A DNA stretch of 64,000 nucleotides, taken from contig NC_059409.1 in NCBI RefSeq assembly GCF_905220565.1, positions 12,828,549 through 12,892,548 on the forward strand. Direction: 5' to 3'. The notes under the pieces were generated by a model that had not been told where the DNA came from, did no database searches, and worked only from the letters and a program-made list of their open reading frames with translations. Below are positions 57,530 to 64,000 of the stretch, piece by piece; positions within the stretch are counted from its first letter, which is position 1, and every line of letters starts with the position of its first letter. The DNA comes from Melitaea cinxia (lineage: Eukaryota > Arthropoda > Insecta > Lepidoptera > Nymphalidae). The position numbers and the translations under genes were made by a program.

Positions 57530-60104
57530 GAGCTAAGCTAAAATGAAATGCGACTGATCTGTAATAGCTTATTTGTTGCCTCAGGCGTTTACGTTGATGT
57601 ATGTCATGTCCACTGTACGGGAATTGTTGTATCTCGTGTCATTTCATTGGATCAAATGTATACTGTAAAAAGTTATGACGATTTCAATTATCACCATAAC
57701 TAGAGATTATTATAATTGTTCTTGTTCCCAACAAAAGTCACCTTCTTTGAATCAATTAAATATGCATTATTAGGAATAATGTAGTAAATAGGGTGTAAGG
57801 GTAATCTTGCACTTTTCATTGACTTGCGGTCTGCGGATTGATTTCATTTCATATAAATATAAATGGCGTGCTTTGAGTGTGATGGAATCAGAGGTCCGTA
57901 CCTGGTGCTTGACTATGACGGTTCAACTTACTAGCGTAGAAGCCGAGAGATTAAAACACTTTGGCGTCTAATTTACTTTTTATGCCAGAGAAAGATATTC
58001 GCACTCTATGTCATCAATCAGACAAACGACGTTAATCAAACAACATGATAAGCGTTTATTAATTTTATTTCATTGAAAAATTTGTTACACAACGCCACAC
58101 AGCCTTATCCACCAGTCAACATTTACGATAAAGCGTACAGAAACAAAAAGGTAAGTTTATGCAATATAAAAAAATAAGTATTTATAAAATTATTTTTAAT
58201 TAGATTTATATTATATCTATACAATAGTTTCTTTATCTTTTTCAAAATATAAATTAATAAATATTGTAATCGATAAGTAGTATTTAGCCCAAAGAAATTT
58301 CAACAAAATAGATTTATTTAAAATGTATTTTAATACGCTTAATTATCCGTGGTACTCTCGTATCCTAGCTAATTATTGCACTTAAATTTTACAACAGCCA
58401 ATTACAGTGCATACATAGGAGTGTAGTGCTCAGTATGGTAAACCCTCGAATGACGGCGTGAAATTGTTCACCTATAATAAAACCTTATCGGGCCCGTTCG
58501 ACCGTCATAAACATACGAGCTTGGAAGCAATCCAAATTATCGATTTAAAAATAAAATTCAATTTATGTTTTCGGTTTTTTTAATTAGTGTTATTTTAATA
58601 AATGATTATCAAATACATTTTTTAATATTTTGCGAATTAGTTATCTGTATTCGGCGCTAACTACTAATGGTAACTCCGTCTACGAGTAGGTACATAAATA
58701 TTTTTTACTGTTTGCGCGAATTATAATATAAACGCATAAATTGAATTTGTTAAACAGAAATTGGTTTTGATGCTGACTTCTACAAAAACTTAAATGGATC
58801 AACCGTTTAAAAAAAAATTTTTCCAGCTTATTTTAGCTTATTTGTAACATTTTTTTCAACTTAATTTTTTTTAACTTAATTTCTGTGATGATAGCGTTGA
58901 AAAATGTAGTAGAAGGTACGATTATACATATAATACTTTTTGGGTTAGTAATACTGTTTATTGCAAAGGGCTATTGGACTAAAATATTATATTACTACTA
59001 ACCATTATGAACAATAGCTAAATTAATTTTAATTTCAACTAATAACACAAGAATTTCAACTTAAGTACCTATGTAACATAAAGGTTAATATGTAGATGTG
59101 TGCGTGTGTGTGTGTGTGTGTGTGTGACTGTTATTAGAAATGCTACATATTGCCGACACGTTGCTCGTTACGGTCACAGCGCCTAGGGCAACAGACTTCA
59201 AGGAGCTGGTCACTTGCTTTTCACAGTGGATATCTAAACATATTAGATGAATGCGTATTACCTTTCATCTGTATTTTACCTTGAAGTATAACGACCACTA
59301 CAAAAAACCTACAGTAAGGTTTTAGCCTCAAATAAAAGAAAGATTTCTGAAATTACCCCAATAACGTCGATTGTAAACTTAACTAGTGGGTAACTGGAGC
59401 ATTTTTCTACCTAACTGCACAGTTGCGTGAGAATGCCACATTAATCGGTATTAACGCCAACTACGCTCTCTGCCGATATATGGAAGCTTTTAAACTGCAT
59501 TGCAGATAGCTAACAATAACCATCAAACGACTATCCCCTTTATTACGTCGAGATATTGTTCACAATTGCGTACATTAAATTCAAGGTATGAATATTCCTA
59601 TGGGTGAAAGGTCTGGACGTGAATGGTACGATTTAATTCACTTTGTCGGTATCAAAAAGACTAATTTAAAATGTCAGTCGGATTAGGAATAGGGTTTTGG
59701 GTCGATAAAGTTATTAGAATATGTTTAGAAAGTAATGTGACTCTCATATACATATAGTACTCTGAATTATATAGATTGATGATTTTTTAATATGTACAAA
59801 AAAAACTGTAAGTTATTTCTTTATATTAACTAAAATAATTGATAAAAGTTTATTCGAACAATCAATTCACAGACAAGTACTGAAAAAAAATTGTTTTTTC
59901 ACAACACTACATTCCTACTTGTCGGTAAAATTTGTAGGCGATAATGTTTCTATGAAATGAAGTAAATATGTATGAAAATAAATATAAATTTTCAAACTTT
60001 CACAATAGCAAGTAGTACGACCCGTTTCCCTTGATTGGTCCCGTGACCATAGCGTCTGCAATGCTACCGAAATGTCGCGAATCTCAAAAGAATAATAATT
60101 GCGG
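57530..60104. other. AT-rich stretch, no gene called
   Basis: It contains a (GT)n microsatellite at 59105-59127 and a 48-nt exon-like segment at 58103-58150 described under findings. No repeat family of this window is evident. Confidence 0.4.
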
Positions 60105-60310
60105 TAAATCGTTTTTAAATGACAACGAGCGGCAAAGCGATCATAGCACTTGCTGTTGCGCTGGTGGTCGCGCTCATGATAAAGACTTGTACAAAGGTTT
60201 GCCGTGATCTGGGCATTTGTTCTTATGTCTTGTACTTGTGTCTTGTGCATGTATCCGGACTCCCAATACAAAAGAAATTCCTACTATGGGCCGTTGTATG
60301 ATGCGTTCAA
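60105..60310 (+). mobile_element. Diverged tRNA-headed SINE
   Basis: GCTGTTGCGCTGGTGGTCGCG resembles the S1 head. TGCCGTGATCTGGGCATTTGTTC, GTCTTGTACTTGTGTCTTGTGC and CGGACTCCCAATACAAAAG resemble the body of lepidopteran SINEs. The plus-strand 60-codon and minus-strand 118-codon reading frames here are translations of this repeat. Confidence 0.45.
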
Positions 60311-61610
60311 AATAATAATAATTATTATTATATTTAAATCAAAACAATTTAATACAAAATAGTTTTACTGTTTGAGGTTGAGCAATATGTATACTTCAAT
60401 ACTTAAAAAAAAATCGATAGATCGCAACAGTTTCAAAAACGTAAAACCATAGAAATGTAGATAAAGTAAACAAAATTTGATTACGACCGCCATACGAATA
60501 TTATAAATTGACCGGCCGCAAAACCGTCTGGCGGCGCGATTTAAATGAATAAATAATCGAGTTTCCGAATTTAGGGCAAATCTTCGCAACGAGTTGAAAA
60601 ACAAATAAAGGCCGGAAAGTTATTATGCGAACAATAAATAATAAAGCGAGCACGCCCGCTGGGGTTCAAGTTTTAATACATGTTGTGGTGACGTGGCCTG
60701 ACGCTGTTGTAAACACTTTGGTCGGTTGGTTGGGTGTATTTGCTATTGGAATTGGAGACGCCGATACTCATATGTGTTATTAATTATTTCAATATTTGAT
60801 TACGAGTTGAAACGTCGAGACAAATAACTGATGAACCAGTAAAAAAAATCAAGGTTTCTCCTCTGATAGAAGAGAAGGTATGTTTTATATTAGTGACAAT
60901 TTAAACAAACCATAATTATACCCGTAATTAATGTTTTATTGTTCAGAATAAAGTATATCAAAGAATTTTTCAAATATATAAAGAGAATGCCTCTAGTCTG
61001 TAGTAAAACCTTTAAAGACTATTTTTCACATTAAAAAACTTAAAAAATATTTTAGATATTTACAATGTTAGATTCGTCATTCTTGATACATATGTAAATA
61101 AATAAATAAATAAATATATTTAATGGATTTTTTTTGTGGACGAAACAATTTTAAAGCTACTAAATCTTTCTAGTAAATCATGCTTAAAATACCAGAACAG
61201 TTCGCTTTTTTTTAATTAACCCGCCAAATTTTATTTAGAAACCTATTGTAAAAAAATGTTGGATATAGAAATTCATAGTATGTTGCTTTAAAACCGAATT
61301 CATCAAAATTCATTAATCTCATAAGAAGAGAAACGTGCATTACTCAGTTTTGTTAGAGCAACGTTCAAGTTAAATAACTACCAATATGTGTCTGTCTTTA
61401 TCTTGATACGTCCATATACACCATAATACCGTCGGTATTATGCTATAAATATTATCATCTAAATTGTAAATTAATTGACACCTAATACTTAAACATTCCA
61501 AAGCAAACATGAGTTTTCAGACGAAAGCAATAAAACAAACTAACTTTAAGAAGTTTATATAAAACACTAATATAATTAATTAATTAATTAACTATTATAT
61601 ATTAATTGAA

Positions 61611-61850
61611 TAGCTCGTTGGCGCAGTTTGTAGTGACCGTGCTTTCTACTCCGCGGGTTGCGGGTTCGATTCCCGCCTGAGTCTGGGTGTAATATTTATA
61701 TTTATATATGATGTAATATTTCTATGTATATTTATCCAAAAACAAAGTATTTAGCTATATCAGCCGGCTTTGCCTATAACACTAGCATTAAGTTGGTTAC
61801 CATAAGAACAGACGATCGTGTGTGTATGTTATAAGATATTTATATTATAT
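61611..61850 (+). mobile_element. tRNA-headed SINE (family S2), best copy
   Basis: TAGCTCGTTGGCGCAGTTTG and GGGTTGCGGGTTCGATTCCCGCC give well-formed box A and box B regions. The tail AGCATTAAGTTGGTTACC and GAACAGACGATCGTGTGTG completes the element. Its box B is the closest to a functional pol III promoter among the S2 copies. Confidence 0.8.
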
Positions 61851-62410
61851 TAATTATAATTAACACTTACTTTGACAAGCTAGAAAAAAGAAGATTTATA
61901 ATATTTACATTTAATTACGAGCTTACTTTTACTCCTAGTGGTCGTAAGTTCGATCCAAGCTCGTGATAAATATTTGTAGTTACTGGTCATTTATCGTTCT
62001 ATGGTTCAATCTTAGCGTATAATGTATTAATTATATTATAATAATGTCTGATCTATTAAACTAAATCTACGAAACGTTTAATACACCTTTGAAAAGTGAC
62101 CATGTTAACAAAAAATGCAAAAAGTTCTTACAAAGTGTTTACAATTGTAACTTTAACTTATTCAAGTACAATATGAATTAAATTATTCGATTACAACTGA
62201 TAAATGAACGTTAAATATGCATAATCAATTTCGAACTTCCTTCTATGAAATTATAGTGAATAATGAAAACGAGTTGATCACAAATTAAAATTAATTAGCA
62301 TACGCATTGCCGTGATAAAGAGCCGTCCGAGCACGATCGATTCAAACCGAAACACTAAATTTTCGATAATTAATAACAAGTCAGTTTGTATTATATATTG
62401 AGTGCTTTAA

Positions 62411-62456
62411 TAATTATGTAAGCTCGCAAACGAAAAAAAAAAAACCGAATTCAATT
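62411..62456 (-). repeat. Repeat family A end fragment
   Basis: TAAGCTCGCAAACGAAAAAAAA followed by CCGAATTCAATTTTCTGATG is the inverted right end of family A. A further piece (GATGTAAATTCAAGTCGGTTTTG) follows the LINE fragment at 62798. Confidence 0.5.
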
Positions 62457-62481
62457 TTCTGATGTAAATACTGACCGAAGT

Positions 62482-62782
62482 ATTTACCGATGGTTTGGCC
62501 ATGTCGAGAGAATGAGTGAAGAACGATTGTCGAAAAAAGTGTATAAGGCTAGTATGAATGGAAGGGATGGAAGGGGTAGACCTAGGCAGACGTTTCGAGA
62601 CCAAATAAGGGACGTCTTGAAAAAAGGCCAGGTCAGGAGTACCCTAAACCGAAGAGCATGTATGAAGAATAATGAAAGTGGACGAAGCGAAACAAGTATG
62701 TAAGTATCGTAGCAAATGGAAAGAAGTGGTCTCTGCCCTACCCCTCCCCCCCTCCCGTACAGGAAAGAGGCGTAATTATATG
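62482..62782 (+). pseudogene. C-terminal end of a LINE-type reverse transcriptase, frameshifted
   Basis: The frame starting at 62488 reads RWFGHVERMSEERLSKKVYK, GRGRPRQTFRDQI and LNRRACMKN. From 62672 a different frame continues with MKVDEAKQVCKYRSKWKEVV. These are consecutive parts of the C-terminal tail found downstream of the reverse transcriptase in lepidopteran non-LTR elements (WFGHV.RM, GRGRP..., ..RA.MK..M.V..A). One frameshift near 62665-62672 disrupts it, so it is a dead fragment. The remainder of the element is absent. Clade (RTE or CR1-like) is not certain. Confidence 0.7.
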
Positions 62783-62799
62783 TATGTATGTATTTACCG

Positions 62800-64000
62800 A
62801 TGTAAATTCAAGTCGGTTTTGACAAGTAAACGTGTCGTGTTTAACACGAGTATAATAGCCATAAACTATGTATTTAATATTTAAAAATAAATTTGAAAAT
62901 AAAATAAATCGACTGTTTAAAAGTGAAAACGGAAGCTTGCGCTGTGCTTTTGAACCGAAAATCGATTTCAGCATTCCCATTCAATGTGGAATTATTTGAT
63001 TTGTAATAGCAATGTATGCGAAATAGAGTGATTTCTATGTATACTATATTGTATGTATTTGTAACTATTTACATAGGTATATATATGTGCATTATGATTC
63101 CTTAAAATGTTATCCTGAAGCTTAGTCAAAAAATTCGACAACGATTATATCCTGCCATTAATGGTTAAATATTTAAATGATATGTCATCCTCTTTTATAA
63201 AAATATGTTTGAAATTATTATATAATATAGTAATAATAATAATAATACTGATATTATATAGATAACGGTTTCGCGTGTTTGTTTAAAGTATAAGTAATAC
63301 AAATTTAAAAGCTAAGCACAAGAGAGTCGAGTAACTAACTAGAGTAGGAGACACAGTAGAGTTTGTTTTTACATATGTTATAAATAAGCTATATTGTTAG
63401 AAAGATTACAGTACAACATTTAAGTCTTTACATCTAATAATACAAATTATCTGCAATATTTAAACGCCTTAATCTGCGACGTAGCATAATTATATAAATA
63501 TCAAATAAGCATCAAACATATATCTAGTTGATTCGGAGTAACGAGATTACTATGCAAAGAGTGATCTCTTTGTATACTTGTATGAATATCCGCCCCTCGA
63601 GCCGCGTTTGTACGTTAACGCGTACAGCTATTAATTTTTAATTTAGCTTTTACGACTTTTTTTGTACTTTATTTTTATTTCGGTTTTAAAACTGACCCGT
63701 TTTATTAGCGCTTTTCATCGCCGAACGTTTTTCGTGCTTAAAGAACGGTGTATCAATATGGCGCTTTATTTCGGGAGTATTTAATTACGTATTTTATTTT
63801 GTATGTGTTTAAGTAACACGCACTTAAAAAGTCAAATGCTTTCTTTTATGGATCTGGCCTCACCTACCACCATTAAACCTCTTCTACATAGTCCAGATTC
63901 TGGACTCATGGAAATTTTTGGATTCCAAAAAGAGTTTAATTGGATGAGGTTGGGTCAATGATCCCAGAAATATATTTTGATTATAACATGTGTGGCAGCA
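62800..64000. other. AT-rich stretch to the window end, no gene called
   Basis: (TATG)n near 62779-62790 and (TAA)n at 63230-63247 are the only simple repeats. No exon, RNA gene or transposon was recognised. Confidence 0.4.

Noticed and set aside
60119..60301. Small membrane-protein-like frame (ALAVALVVALMIKTC)
   Set aside because: The DNA resembles a diverged SINE head and body, so the hydrophobic run is likely accidental.

Overview
The window looks like non-coding, AT-rich nuclear DNA of a lepidopteran insect (moth or butterfly). This rests on the dispersed repeats: tRNA-headed SINEs whose tail reads CACTGCTGGGCATAGGCCT-like, RTE-like tails ending in GCGGGCACAGCTAGT-like motifs, and repeats bounded by GAAGTCGGTTTTTT / TTTGCGAGCAAAC. 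No species can be named from sequence alone.

Host gene content is sparse. The only exon I support well is a 63-nt minus-strand coiled-coil exon at 7128-7190 with good splice sites on both sides. It resembles the N-terminal coiled coil of PLEKHH/MAX-1-type proteins. A perfect AG|GT juxtaposition after a long pyrimidine tract at 49662/49663 on the same strand looks like a recursive splice (ratchet) site. Together they suggest that much of the window is one very long minus-strand intron. A few weaker exon-like segments are listed as findings.

The centrepiece is a complete, apparently intact errantivirus (insect endogenous retrovirus, Ty3/Gypsy superfamily) at 34632-42201 on the minus strand. 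It has two identical 269-bp LTRs, an AGCT target-site duplication, a tRNA-Ser-type primer binding site, gag, a -1 frameshift site, pol (protease, reverse transcriptase, RNase H, integrase), a baculovirus-F-like env with a furin-type site, and a polypurine tract. An upstream ATG followed by a consensus splice donor lies in frame with a consensus acceptor just before env, so the envelope is probably made from a spliced RNA that supplies its signal peptide. The LTR identity implies very recent insertion, in sense orientation with the presumed host intron.

Left region (1-34 kb): diverged repeats, a 282-bp tandem array (1070-2170), a LINE 3' end (3491-4022), a possible solo LTR (8273-8623), many SINE copies, a perfect 54-bp palindrome (17780-17833), and a SINE inserted into an older repeat with a 13-bp duplication (21000-21366). 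Right region (42-64 kb): three SINE families, RTE-like tails, a duplicated poly-G-containing repeat (53262-53570), a frameshifted LINE reverse-transcriptase tail (62482-62782), and candidate micro-exons. The rest is AT-rich sequence in which I see nothing I can support.
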